Assembly (NCBI GenBank): GCA_016874055.1
Contig: VGVG01000016.1
Location: 1 to 35,487, forward strand
Length of the DNA stretch: 35,487 bases
Origin: Gammaproteobacteria bacterium
GTDB lineage: Bacteria; Pseudomonadota; Gammaproteobacteria; Steroidobacterales; Steroidobacteraceae
Reading direction: 5' to 3'
Of the stretch, positions 1 through 8,302 are shown in pieces. The position numbers were made by a program, and so were the translations under genes. The first letter of the stretch is position 1. Each line of letters begins with the position of its first letter. The notes below the pieces were generated by a model. The model saw only the letters and a program-made list of their open reading frames with translations, did not search any database and had not been told where the DNA came from.

Positions 1-56
1 CTGCAACCCGCAAGCACCCACGACAGCGCGACAACCACCCACATCCGCCTCGGCAA
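1..56 (-). CDS. Start of a lipoprotein gene, truncated by the window edge
   Basis: Only the first 18 or so codons are in the window. Reading the minus strand from a TTG at 56, or an ATG at 44 in the same frame, gives a short basic start (PRRM), a hydrophobic stretch (WVVVALSWV) and then LAGC, a good lipobox. An AGAAGG Shine-Dalgarno sequence sits about 4 nt before the TTG, favouring that start. It begins 17 nt after the stop of the PLP-enzyme gene, so it is probably the next gene of the same operon. The function of the mature lipoprotein cannot be judged from here. Confidence 0.45.
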   Translation of the reverse strand, partial: MPRRMWVVVALSWVLAGC

Positions 57-73
57 TATGCCTTCTTGATATT

Positions 74-1246
74 TCATTGACCCGCCTTCTCAAGCGCTTG
101 GGAAAGATCTGCCTTCAAGTCTTCGATATCCTCAAGTCCGATCGACAATCGAACCGTACCCGGCCCGATGCCAGAGAGGGCGAGATCCTCAGGCGAGAAA
201 TCCTTTGGTTGCATCATCTGCGGGGGCATCGCCAACGACTCGGTGGAGCCAAAGCTAGGCGTTCGCGCAAACAGCTGCAGCGACTCGGTAAATTTCCGCC
301 CCGCCTCGTATCCCGCCACGAGATCGAAACAAATCACCGAGCCGAACTCTCGCATCTGGCGTCGAGCGAGCTCCGCTTTGGGTTGCGAGGCCAGCCCAGG
401 ATATCGAACTCGCGTACACGCCGGATGGTGTTCGAGAAACTCCGCCACGGCCTGCGCACTCGATGACTGCTGCCGGTAGCGCACGAAGTAGGTCTTCAGA
501 CCTCTCACCATGATCGAGGCAGACAACGCATCGAGGTGCGCGCCGAACAACCGGAAATCACTGCGGAGCTGACCGATGAGTTCGCGTCGAGCGATGACCG
601 CGCCGCCCATGACATCTCCCGCCCCAGTCGTAAACTTGGTGAGGCTGTGTACGAAGAGATCGATGTCAAACTCCCCGTGCTGATGAAATCCTGCGGCGGT
701 ATTGTCGATGGCAGTCAGCGCGCCATGCGCCCGAGCCAGTCGGGTGATCGCTTCGATATCGGCAATCTTGTTGATCGGATTAGTTGGACTCTCGAACCAC
801 ACAAGACGGGTCTTTCGGGCAGTAAGCGTTCGCTCGAGACCCTCAAGGTCATCGATGGAGAGCATGCTGTGGGTGACCCCAAAACGCGCCAACATTCCGC
901 GGATAATCTGACGCGTGGGGCCGTATCCCTCCGTGAAGAACACCACATGGTCGCCGGCGCGGGTGAGCCCGATGAGCGTCTGGGCGACCGCATTCACGCC
1001 CGAGGCGGTCACCATGCACTCGTCTCGACGCTGTAGCTGAGCCAGCATGAGCTCGAGTTGCCGGACGGAGGGATTCGATAGGCGAGAGTAAAAGAAACCC
1101 GGTCGCTCTCCGCGCGCGATCCGCTCGCCCTCGAGCACGGTCTCGGTCTCCCATTTCACGTTCTGGAAGATCGGCAGATTGAGGGGATAGTTATCGCCCG
1201 GCAGTTCGATCGCCGGTGGGTGATTGACTCGTGTTTCGTCTTTCAT
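74..1246 (-). CDS. Cys/Met-metabolism PLP-dependent enzyme (cystathionine gamma-synthase / methionine gamma-lyase family)
   Basis: This 390-residue protein has the usual length and layout of the trans-sulfuration family of fold-type I PLP enzymes. Visible signatures are YSRLSNPS (about residues 53-60, phosphate and neighbouring-subunit contact), FESPTNP (151-157), the cofactor aspartate in DNTAAG (D181) and the Schiff-base lysine in HSLTKFTTGAGDVMGG (K204). The C-terminal SFGSTESLA stretch (about residue 330) fits the substrate-binding part. The DNTAAG sequence departs from the common DNTFATP. The gene starts 8 nt downstream of potI, so it is co-transcribed with the polyamine importer. Family members act on O-acylhomoserine, cystathionine, methionine or cysteine; the sequence alone does not decide which, and its presence here hints at an amine- or sulfur-linked side role. 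Confidence 0.85.
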   Translation of the reverse strand: MKDETRVNHPPAIELPGDNYPLNLPIFQNVKWETETVLEGERIARGERPGFFYSRLSNPSVRQLELMLAQLQRRDECMVTASGVNAVAQTLIGLTRAGDHVVFFTEGYGPTRQIIRGMLARFGVTHSMLSIDDLEGLERTLTARKTRLVWFESPTNPINKIADIEAITRLARAHGALTAIDNTAAGFHQHGEFDIDLFVHSLTKFTTGAGDVMGGAVIARRELIGQLRSDFRLFGAHLDALSASIMVRGLKTYFVRYRQQSSSAQAVAEFLEHHPACTRVRYPGLASQPKAELARRQMREFGSVICFDLVAGYEAGRKFTESLQLFARTPSFGSTESLAMPPQMMQPKDFSPEDLALSGIGPGTVRLSIGLEDIEDLKADLSQALEKAGQ

Positions 1247-1254
1247 TCGATACG

Positions 1255-2100
1255 TCAGTTGCCGCTACGGGCCATCTGCTCCTCGCGCAGCCGACGTTTT
1301 TCCTCGTGCTTCATGTATAGGGTCGAGAGCACCACCCCTGTGGCGACGATGAGCACCAAGATGGTGGCGAGCGCGTTGATGTCCGGACTGACGCCAAGTC
1401 GCGCTTTCGAAAAGATCACCATCGGCAAAGTCGTTGAATTGGGTCCCGAGACGAACTGAGAGATGACTACGTCATCCCAGGACAAAGTAAAGGCAAGCAG
1501 CCAACCGGAAACCAAAGCAGGCGTGATGAGCGGCAGCGTGATGCGAAAAAAAACCGTCAGCGGCTTAGCTCCAAGGTCAAGTGCAGCCTCCTCGAGCGAG
1601 TCATCGAACCCCACGAGGCGCGACCGCACGACTACCGTGACATAAGCCATCGCAAGGGTGATGTGCGCGATGGTGATAGTCATAATCCCTCGCCCCTCAG
1701 GCCATCCCGTCAGTTGTTCGAGAGCGACGAAAAGCAGCAGTAGCGACAGACCCGTAATGACCTCCGGCATGACGAGCGGCGCAGTTGTCATCGTCGAAAG
1801 CATTGCACGACCGCGGAAAGCTCCGAATCGCACGAGAGCGAGACCAGCCAACGTGCCAAGGATGACTGCGCCGGTGGCGGTCATGGCGGCGATCTGTAAC
1901 GAAAGAAACGCCGCATCCAGTATTTGCTCATTGGCGAACAACTTTCTGTACCAGGTGAGTGTCGGCGAGTTCGCCGAGTCCCAAACGGTAACGAGGCGCG
2001 AGTTATTGAACGAGAACACTACCATCGACAGGATGGGCATATAGAGAAATGCGAGCCCAAGCACGAGCGCGCCGTTACGAAACCCGCTGCGCGACTTCAT
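1255..2100 (-). CDS. potI: Polyamine ABC transporter permease, PotI/PotC type
   Basis: A 281-residue inner-membrane permease with about six hydrophobic segments and the cytoplasmic EAA loop EEAALDLGAKPLTVFFRITLP (about residues 169-189) that docks on the ATPase. The N-terminal FLYMPILSMVVFSFNNSR and the central PEVITGLSLLLLF are typical of PotI/PotC. It pairs with the preceding PotH-like permease to form the membrane channel of a putrescine/spermidine importer. The gene begins 10 nt after the potH stop and is followed 8 nt later by the PLP-enzyme gene. The potF-potG-potH-potI order matches the putrescine system, so potI is preferred over potC. Confidence 0.93.
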   Translation of the reverse strand: MKSRSGFRNGALVLGLAFLYMPILSMVVFSFNNSRLVTVWDSANSPTLTWYRKLFANEQILDAAFLSLQIAAMTATGAVILGTLAGLALVRFGAFRGRAMLSTMTTAPLVMPEVITGLSLLLLFVALEQLTGWPEGRGIMTITIAHITLAMAYVTVVVRSRLVGFDDSLEEAALDLGAKPLTVFFRITLPLITPALVSGWLLAFTLSWDDVVISQFVSGPNSTTLPMVIFSKARLGVSPDINALATILVLIVATGVVLSTLYMKHEEKRRLREEQMARSGN

Positions 2101-2110
2101 CGTTTAAATC

Positions 2111-3118
2111 TCATCGCTTCGCTGCCTCGAGTTCCCGTCGTTGATATCGCTGGAAAATCATGATTGGCAGCAGCAACGCGATCAGCATGACGATCGCTAC
2201 TGCGCTCGCGACCGGCCAGTCTCGGTTGGCAAAGAACTCATCGGACAAGATACGGCCGATCATGAGCTGGTCTGCGCGTCCGAGCAGGGAGGGAATAACG
2301 AACTCTCCCACCGCCGGAATGAAAACTAGCAGACACCCTGCGACGATACCCGGTACCGACAGCGGCAGAGTGATCAGGAAGAACGACTTGAAGGGACGAG
2401 CACCCAGATCCGCTGCTGCCTCGAGCAACGTGATGTCGTGCTTCTCGAGGTTGGCGTACAAAGGCAGAATCATGAACGGCAAGTAGGAATAAACGATACC
2501 TATGTAGACGGCGAGATCGGTGTACAGCAAGGTCAGCGGCATGTCGATGAGGCCCAGCGATAACAACACGTTGTTAATGACTCCATCCGATTTCAGCAGA
2601 CCCATCCACGCGTAGACGCGGAGCAGAAACGATGTCCAAAATGGCAAGATAATCAACATCAGAAGCAGACTGCGAGTAGTCGGCGCAGCACGCGCGATAC
2701 CGTAGGCCATCGGATATCCGACGAGCAGGCAGAGCACCGTCGATACGGCCGCAATTTTTAAGGAATAAAGAAAGGTACTAACGTACAACCCATCGCTTAT
2801 CACGAACGCGTAGTTGCTGAGATCGAGAGTGGTGACGAGGCGCCTGCCCTCCTCAAGCCACTCGAAAAGCGGCGCATACGGCGGCATCGCGAGCCGGATC
2901 TCGGAGAACGAGATCTTGAATACGATTAAAAAAGGTACAATGAAAAAAAGAAACAACCAGATCCATGGCACGGCGATCACAAGTCGCTGCCCAGACCAGT
3001 GCTCCCGCACGTAACGGGACCAACGTGGAGGCCCGTACTGATGTAAGAGCGCGTGCAAAAGACCCAATCTACTATTGGAAAGACCTTGAGGCGCGGGACT
3101 ACCGGAGATACGAACCAT
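2111..3118 (-). CDS. potH: Polyamine ABC transporter permease, PotH/PotB type
   Basis: The first of two permeases of the polyamine importer. I place the start at ATG 3118, 2 nt after the potG stop; a longer reading would add 13 codons lying inside potG. The 335-residue product has a long cytoplasmic N-terminus, a first hydrophobic segment (IWLFLFFIVPFLIVFKISF), five further membrane segments and an EAA loop LLEAAADLGARPFKSFFLIT. These are hallmarks of the PotB/PotH family, which forms a heterodimer with PotC/PotI. The conserved HPxxWxxFLLRxYAW-like stretch appears as LPFWTSFLLRVYAWMGLL. Direction and tight spacing place it in the potFGHI operon. Confidence 0.93.
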   Translation of the reverse strand: MVRISGSPAPQGLSNSRLGLLHALLHQYGPPRWSRYVREHWSGQRLVIAVPWIWLFLFFIVPFLIVFKISFSEIRLAMPPYAPLFEWLEEGRRLVTTLDLSNYAFVISDGLYVSTFLYSLKIAAVSTVLCLLVGYPMAYGIARAAPTTRSLLLMLIILPFWTSFLLRVYAWMGLLKSDGVINNVLLSLGLIDMPLTLLYTDLAVYIGIVYSYLPFMILPLYANLEKHDITLLEAAADLGARPFKSFFLITLPLSVPGIVAGCLLVFIPAVGEFVIPSLLGRADQLMIGRILSDEFFANRDWPVASAVAIVMLIALLLPIMIFQRYQRRELEAAKR

Positions 3119-3120
3119 GA

Positions 3121-4233
3121 TTATTGCGAGAGCACCACAGGGCTCGACGCATGCCAAGACAAATGAACTGCCTCGTCCCAGACGATTCGCTCGTCGGCAT
3201 GGCGTTCAACGTTGGGAATCGTGACGCGTACCATACGTCCTGAGTCGAGTTTGACAAGATAAACCGACATATCGCCCATGTAGGCTATTTCCTTGACGAT
3301 GCCGCGGGTCAAATTCTCGGCACCCTCCGGCGCTCCACGCGTCATTTCTATCTTTTCAGGTCGTATAGCTACCGAGACCTTGGCGTCCGGCGCAGAGCTG
3401 ATGCCGTGACTCACAAACACCGTTGTATCGAGCTCAGGACAACGGATGCGCACATGACCCGGCTCGTCCTCGATGAGTTGACCTTCGAATATGTTGACCG
3501 AACCAATGAAATCGGCAACAAAGCGAGAATTCGGGAATTCATAGATATCTGTCGGCGTACCGACCTGCACGATTTGTCCCTTGTTCATGACTCCGATCCG
3601 AGTGGCGAGTGTCATCGCCTCCTCCTGATCGTGAGTGACAACTACAAAGGTGACCCCTAATCGCTCCTGCAAATTGATGAGCTCGAACTGGGTATGCTCA
3701 CGCAGCTTTTTATCGAGTGCGCCAAGTGGCTCGTCGAGAAGCAGAATCTTCGGTCGCTTGACAAGAGCGCGCGCCAAGGCCACACGCTGCCGCTGCCCAC
3801 CAGAGAGTTGGTGAGGCTTACGTCTCGCAAACTCACCCAACTTGACGATGTCTAGCATGTCGGCAACTCGGTTGGAGACCTCAGCTTTGGTTAGACCTTC
3901 CTGCTCGAGACCAAATGCGACGTTTCTCTCGACCGACATGTGTGGAAAGAGCGCATAGGACTGGAACATCATATTCACTGGACGCTCGTACGGCGGAGTA
4001 CTCGCCATATCCTGACCATCGATAAGGATGCGACCTGACGTCGGCGCCTCGAAGCCTGCCAGCATCCGTAGCAGTGTCGTCTTGCCACAACCGGAGCCGC
4101 CAAGCAGACAAAAAATTTCGCCCTTGTAAATATTGAGCGAAACGTTGTCGACGGCGACGAAATCACCAAAGCGCTTGGTGACGCTTTCTATACGAACGTA
4201 TTCCTGCGAGCGGTCGATGGTCTTTTCAGCCAT
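3121..4233 (-). CDS. potG: Polyamine ABC transporter ATP-binding protein, PotG/PotA type
   Basis: ATPase subunit of the importer. With the start at ATG 4233 (MAEKTIDRS) the protein has 370 residues; an upstream in-frame start at 4278 would run into the 4264-4299 hairpin and is less likely. All ABC motifs are present: Walker A GGSGCGKTT (about 45-53), Q-loop region FQSYALFPHM, signature LSGGQRQRVALARAL, Walker B ILLLDEPLGALD, and H-loop VVTHDQEEAMT. The C-terminal third is a TOBE domain, as expected for the PotA/MalK class, where it can sense regulators. The product energises uptake of putrescine or related amines delivered by PotF. Confidence 0.94.
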   Translation of the reverse strand: MAEKTIDRSQEYVRIESVTKRFGDFVAVDNVSLNIYKGEIFCLLGGSGCGKTTLLRMLAGFEAPTSGRILIDGQDMASTPPYERPVNMMFQSYALFPHMSVERNVAFGLEQEGLTKAEVSNRVADMLDIVKLGEFARRKPHQLSGGQRQRVALARALVKRPKILLLDEPLGALDKKLREHTQFELINLQERLGVTFVVVTHDQEEAMTLATRIGVMNKGQIVQVGTPTDIYEFPNSRFVADFIGSVNIFEGQLIEDEPGHVRIRCPELDTTVFVSHGISSAPDAKVSVAIRPEKIEMTRGAPEGAENLTRGIVKEIAYMGDMSVYLVKLDSGRMVRVTIPNVERHADERIVWDEAVHLSWHASSPVVLSQ

Positions 4234-4263
4234 GGTTGACCCCGATCGGAGCGTAGCACCCTT

Positions 4264-4299
4264 AAGCAGGACGGCCACCCGAAGGTGGCCGTCCTGCTT
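4264..4299 (-). promoter_or_regulatory. Perfect 16-bp hairpin with UUCG loop between potF and potG
   Basis: The arms 4264-4279 and 4284-4299 are exactly complementary. On the transcribed (minus) strand the loop reads TTCG and is closed by C-G, giving the very stable C(UUCG)G tetraloop. It lies in the 76-nt gap after the potF stop and before the potG start. No U-run follows, so it is not a complete intrinsic terminator. The likely role, by analogy with hairpins after other binding-protein genes, is to protect the 3' end of the potF message or attenuate readthrough, so that PotF is made in excess over the membrane subunits. Confidence 0.75.
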
Positions 4300-4309
4300 T
4301 CGCTAAATT

Positions 4310-5422
4310 TTACTTTCCAGTCTTTATGCTGGTCCATGCGCGATTGAGAGAGCGCGAGAACTCTGGGGACTCCGGCATGTCAGGCGCCAGCTTGCCCATC
4401 AGGTCAGCAGGCGGATAGACGTTGGGATTTCCGGTGACCTTCGTATCTACAAGCGGTGTAGCCGCCTTGTTAGCATTAGCGAAGACGATGTACGAACTAT
4501 TCTTCGCAGCCACTTCGGGGCGAAGCAAATAGTTGATGAAGAGATGAGCATTTTTTGGATGCTTGGCGTCTTTAGGAATCGCCAATTGATCGAAGAACAT
4601 CACCGCACCTTCTTTCGGGATGTTGTAACTTATCTCCACGCCGTTACTGGCCTCTTCAGCGCGGGCCTTGGCCTGAAGTACGTCGCCCGACCAACCGAGT
4701 GCGAGGCAAATCTCGCCGTTCGCAAGCTGCTCGATGTAGTTCGAGGAATGGAAATTTTTGATATACGGGCGGACAGCCTTTAGGACAGCCTCGGCAGCCG
4801 CCAAGTCTTCGGGCTTCTCGCTGTTCGCATCCTTACCCAACCAGATCAGCACAGTACCGATAACTTCGCCCGGCGCATCAAGCAGACTGATACCACAGTC
4901 GGCGAACTTCGAGACGACCTTCGGATCGTAAAACATCGCAAAACTGTCCACCGGCGCATCCTTCATGCGCTCCGTAATTTTTTTGACGTTATAGCCGACC
5001 CCTGAGGTACCCCACATGTAGTTGACTGAGTACTCATTTCCAGCATCGAACGCCTCGAGCCTTTTTGCAATATCTGGGTCGATGTTGGCAAGGTTTGGTA
5101 ACTGCGTCTTGTCGAGCTTCTGGTGTACGCCGGCCTGAAGCTGTCGATAAAGAAACGAGGCTGAAGGAACGACCAGGTCGTAACCGGTATTACCCGCAAG
5201 CAGCTTTGTCTCCAGCATTTCATTGGAGTCGAAGACATCGTACTGAACCTTGATGCCGGTCTCCTTAGTGAATTCCTCGATTACGCTGGCCTCAATGTAA
5301 TCGGACCAGTTGTAAACATTGAGTACCTTAGACTCCGCCGCATCCTCCGACTTGCCACCGCAAGCAGTGAGCAGCGCGGCGACGGACAGGGCAACGAGAG
5401 CCGGTCTGAAAACCTGTTTCAT
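4310..5422 (-). CDS. potF: Polyamine-binding lipoprotein of the ABC importer, PotF type
   Basis: A 370-residue substrate-binding protein, the same length as E. coli PotF. The N-terminus MKQVFRPALVALSVAALLTAC is a lipoprotein signal with lipobox LTAC (C21), so it is probably anchored by lipid rather than freely soluble. The mature start LNVYNWSDYIEASVIEEF matches the PotF family, and WSDY forms one side of the ligand pocket. Other pocket residues seen are E in APGEVIG, W and D in LGWSGDVLQA, and F and D in MFFDQLAIP. The set resembles putrescine-binding PotF/SpuD more than spermidine-binding PotD, but specificity is inference. It has an AGGAG ribosome-binding site about 10 nt before the start and is followed by a strong hairpin. 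Confidence 0.94.
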   Translation of the reverse strand: MKQVFRPALVALSVAALLTACGGKSEDAAESKVLNVYNWSDYIEASVIEEFTKETGIKVQYDVFDSNEMLETKLLAGNTGYDLVVPSASFLYRQLQAGVHQKLDKTQLPNLANIDPDIAKRLEAFDAGNEYSVNYMWGTSGVGYNVKKITERMKDAPVDSFAMFYDPKVVSKFADCGISLLDAPGEVIGTVLIWLGKDANSEKPEDLAAAEAVLKAVRPYIKNFHSSNYIEQLANGEICLALGWSGDVLQAKARAEEASNGVEISYNIPKEGAVMFFDQLAIPKDAKHPKNAHLFINYLLRPEVAAKNSSYIVFANANKAATPLVDTKVTGNPNVYPPADLMGKLAPDMPESPEFSRSLNRAWTSIKTGK

Positions 5423-5448
5423 TTCGGGCGGACTCCTGGAAAGGGAAA

Positions 5449-5467
5449 CTCCCGCACCGTGCGGGAG
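5449..5467 (-). promoter_or_regulatory. 8-bp hairpin in the potF leader
   Basis: The arms CTCCCGCA (5449-5456) and TGCGGGAG (5460-5467) enclose a 3-nt loop. On the minus strand the hairpin is followed by TTTCCCTTT and then the potF ribosome-binding site. It lies in the 118-nt gap between the aminotransferase gene and potF, so it could be a leaky terminator or a 5' stabilising structure. The interrupted U-tract makes efficient termination uncertain. Confidence 0.5.
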
Positions 5468-5540
5468 ACAGCGAAGTTATAGCGCAGACCCGCGTCCCGG
5501 GAAAGTCCATCGAAGGGTTTCGACGCGTCGCGGTTCCGCT

Positions 5541-6926
5541 CTACAACCAGCCGTCCTGACGCAAGTCGGCATGGAGCTGGTCCAGAGACGTGACCGCCTT
5601 GGTGATGAGTTCGTCGATTTCATTTCGGGTGACGACGAGCGGCGGCGCAGCGATCAGGGTGTCCCAGACGGCCCGCATGACGAGCCCGTTTCGGATGGAA
5701 ATATCCCGCGCCCGCGTGCCGACCGATCCCCGCTCGGGAAAGAACTCGCGCGAAGGCTTTCTTGGGACGAGCTCCAACGCGCCCAAAAGCCCTAAACTTC
5801 GCGCCTCGCCGACCAGGGGATGCGCCCCCAGCTCGCGCCATCGCGTTGAGAAATACGGCGCCAGATCGTTGCGAACTCGGTCGACCACACCCTCTTTCTG
5901 CATGATCTCGAGGTTCGCCAGCGCCACTGCGGCCGCGACCGGGTGACCGGAATAGGTATACCCGTGGGCGAACTCCCCGCCCTTCTCAATGAAAACCTCT
6001 GCGATCCGATCGGAGACCATCAGCGCACCGAGCGGTTGGTAGCCCGAGGTGATAGCCTTGGCCAGGGTTAGGAAATCTGGGCGGGTACCGAAGTACTCGC
6101 AACCGAACCATCGGCCGGTCCGACCGAAGCCGCAGATCACTTCGTCCGAACAAAACAAAATACCGTACCGATCGAGGATGCACTGGATTTCGGGCCAGTA
6201 GGTGTCAGGCGGGATGATCACTCCGCCGGCTCCTTGCACCGGCTCACCGATGAAGGCCGCCACGCGCTCAGGACCAATTTCGAGGATTTTGGCCTCGAGC
6301 TCCCGCGCCGCTTGCAGACCGAACTCTGCAGGATCGAGATCGCCACCCCGCTCGAACCAGTACGGCTGATTGATATGCACGATGCCCGGAATGGGCAGCC
6401 CGCCCTGCGCGTGCATGACCTTCATACCACCGAGCGAAGCGCCAGCCATCGTGCTGCCGTGATAGCCGTTCCAGCGGCTGATAATCACCTGTCGCTGCGG
6501 CTTGCCGAGCAACTCCCAATAGCGACGCACGAGCCGAACGAAGGTATCGTTGGCCTCGCTGCCTGAGCCGGTAAAAAATACGTGCCTGAACTGCGGCGGC
6601 GTGAGCTCAGCAAGCTTCGCAGCAAGTTCAATCGCAGGTGGGTTCGAGCATTGGAAAAAGCTGTTGTAATACGGCAGCTGTTGCATCTGCCGATAGGCCG
6701 CCTCAGCGAGCTCGCGACGTCCATAACCAAGCGCCACGCACCAGAGGCCTGACATGCCATCGAGAATGCGCTGACCTTCGCTGTTGTAGAGATACACGCC
6801 CTCTGCGCGAGTGATAACCCGCGTACCGCGCGCCGCAAGCGCGCGCGAATCGGTGAAGGGATGCAGGTAGTGGGCGGCGTCCATAGCTTGCCACTCTGCT
6901 GTGCTGCGCTTGGGAATATGACTCAT
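5541..6926 (-). CDS. spuC: Class III aminotransferase, SpuC-like polyamine:pyruvate aminotransferase
   Basis: A 461-residue fold-type I PLP enzyme closely resembling Pseudomonas SpuC: HPFTDSRAL near the start, MSGLWCVALGYGR (58-70), FFTGSGSEANDT (117-128), RWNGYHGSTMAGASLGGMK (151-169), PIPGIVHINQPYW (178-190), the cofactor aspartate in SDEVICGFGRTG (D261) and the Schiff-base lysine K290 in LAKAITSGYQPLG. SpuC moves the amino group of putrescine to pyruvate, yielding 4-aminobutyraldehyde and alanine. Relatives act on GABA, beta-alanine or longer polyamines. It lies between puuA and potF with only 24 nt to puuA, so it is part of the polyamine operon. It may offer a direct transamination route beside the gamma-glutamyl route, or take the GABA released by PuuD. 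Confidence 0.88.
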   Translation of the reverse strand: MSHIPKRSTAEWQAMDAAHYLHPFTDSRALAARGTRVITRAEGVYLYNSEGQRILDGMSGLWCVALGYGRRELAEAAYRQMQQLPYYNSFFQCSNPPAIELAAKLAELTPPQFRHVFFTGSGSEANDTFVRLVRRYWELLGKPQRQVIISRWNGYHGSTMAGASLGGMKVMHAQGGLPIPGIVHINQPYWFERGGDLDPAEFGLQAARELEAKILEIGPERVAAFIGEPVQGAGGVIIPPDTYWPEIQCILDRYGILFCSDEVICGFGRTGRWFGCEYFGTRPDFLTLAKAITSGYQPLGALMVSDRIAEVFIEKGGEFAHGYTYSGHPVAAAVALANLEIMQKEGVVDRVRNDLAPYFSTRWRELGAHPLVGEARSLGLLGALELVPRKPSREFFPERGSVGTRARDISIRNGLVMRAVWDTLIAAPPLVVTRNEIDELITKAVTSLDQLHADLRQDGWL

Positions 6927-6950
6927 CGCAGCATCTTACGGCGTTGGCCA

Positions 6951-8291
6951 TCAAACGTTGAGCAATAGATGCTCCCGTTCCCAGGAACTGATCACCTGTA
7001 GGAATACCTCGTGCTCGGCTTGCTTTACGAGCGAGAAGGCCGACACGAAACTCTCACCAAGAATTTCGATAAGCGGATCGCACTCGCGCAGTAAGCAAAT
7101 CGCCTCATCAAGATTTCGAGGCAGCGAGAACGGCATATCGTGAGCACTACCCGTAACAGGATCACTGGCATCCAGTCCCTGAACCATCCCGAGATATCCG
7201 CAAGCGAGCGAGGCGGCGGTCGCGAGATAGGGGTTGGCATCAGCGCCCGACAGACGATTCTCGACTCGGCGCGATTGCGGGTCAGAACCCGGCACGCGCA
7301 ATCCCGCCGTCCGATTATCGTAGCCCCATTGTACGTTGATGGGTGCCACCTGAAAACGCGTGATTCGACGGTAGGAGTTGACGTTCGGCGCGAGTAGTGC
7401 CATCGCCGCGGGTAGATAACGCTGCATTCCTGCGATATGCGAGAAAAAGAGTGGCGTCGGCGAGCCATCGGCGTTCGAGAACACGTTCTTTCGCGTCTTG
7501 CTGTCGATGACGTTCTGATGAATGTGCATTGCAGAGCCCGACTCCTTGGCGTGGGGCTTAGCCATGAATGTCGCATACATCTTGTGACGAAGCGCAGCTT
7601 CACGTGCCGTGCGCTTAAACATGAAGGCCTGGTCGGCAAGGTCAAGTGCATTGCCGTGCAGCAGATTGATCTCCATCTGTGCAGGGCCGTCCTCGTGGAT
7701 CAACGTATCGATCGCGATGTCCTGATCTTCGCAAAACTGATACACGTCATCGAATAGCGGATCGAATTCATTGACTGCCGCAATACTGTACGACTGACGT
7801 CCCGACTCCGCACGCCCCGAGCGACCGATCGGCGGCTTGAGCGGATAGTCCGCATCGATGTTTGGCTCGACAAGATAAAACTCGAGCTCGGGCGCCACTA
7901 CCGGCTCCCACCCTCTCTGCGCGTAAAGATCGAGCACGTGCCGCAGCACTTCTCGAGGCGCCATTTTCACGCGACGACCATCCGCATAGAAACAATCGTG
8001 AATCACCTGCGCGGTGGGCTCCGGTGCCCACGGGACGCGACGGATGGTGCGCGGGTCGGGCTTCAGGATGATGTCGATTTCTGCGGGGCTCATCGCCGCC
8101 GCGGTTTCCTCGGGGTAATCGCCAGTCACTGTCTGCAGGAATATGCTCTCAGGCAAGCGTAAGCCCTGGTCGCCCTGAAATTTTTGAGCAGGCATCACCT
8201 TGCCGCGGGCGATTCCGGCCATGTCCGGAACGATCGCTTCGATTTCCTGGATATTGTGGTCGCGGAAAAATTGCGAAATAAGATCTGTCAT
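6951..8291 (-). CDS. puuA: Gamma-glutamylputrescine (polyamine) synthetase, glutamine synthetase family
   Basis: A 446-residue type-III-like glutamine synthetase homologue. It has the PuuA/PauA-type N-terminal beta-grasp (DMAGIARGKVMPAQKF), the glutamate/metal-binding core APELEFYLVEP and EDGPAQMEINLLHG, the ATP-site SGSAMHIHQN, and the C-terminal arginine segment YDNRTAGLRVP and GADANPYLATAASLACGYLGM. The adenylylation tyrosine loop of classical GlnA is not apparent. Gamma-glutamylation of an amino end of putrescine opens the Puu pathway and protects the amine from forming a reactive aminoaldehyde. The gene sits between puuD (11 nt upstream) and the SpuC-like aminotransferase, so the pathway assignment rests on both sequence and context. 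Confidence 0.88.
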   Translation of the reverse strand: MTDLISQFFRDHNIQEIEAIVPDMAGIARGKVMPAQKFQGDQGLRLPESIFLQTVTGDYPEETAAAMSPAEIDIILKPDPRTIRRVPWAPEPTAQVIHDCFYADGRRVKMAPREVLRHVLDLYAQRGWEPVVAPELEFYLVEPNIDADYPLKPPIGRSGRAESGRQSYSIAAVNEFDPLFDDVYQFCEDQDIAIDTLIHEDGPAQMEINLLHGNALDLADQAFMFKRTAREAALRHKMYATFMAKPHAKESGSAMHIHQNVIDSKTRKNVFSNADGSPTPLFFSHIAGMQRYLPAAMALLAPNVNSYRRITRFQVAPINVQWGYDNRTAGLRVPGSDPQSRRVENRLSGADANPYLATAASLACGYLGMVQGLDASDPVTGSAHDMPFSLPRNLDEAICLLRECDPLIEILGESFVSAFSLVKQAEHEVFLQVISSWEREHLLLNV

Positions 8292-8302
8292 GACTTAAAC
8301 CC

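Noticed and set aside
4264-4299. Reading the potF-potG hairpin as a full intrinsic terminator
   Set aside because: No U-tract follows on the transcribed strand, and potG-potI depend on readthrough from this operon.
5319-5795. A plus-strand open frame spanning the potF start and the aminotransferase end
   Set aside because: Composition is typical of antisense reading (Arg/Ser/Pro-rich) and it crosses two well-supported genes and their leader.
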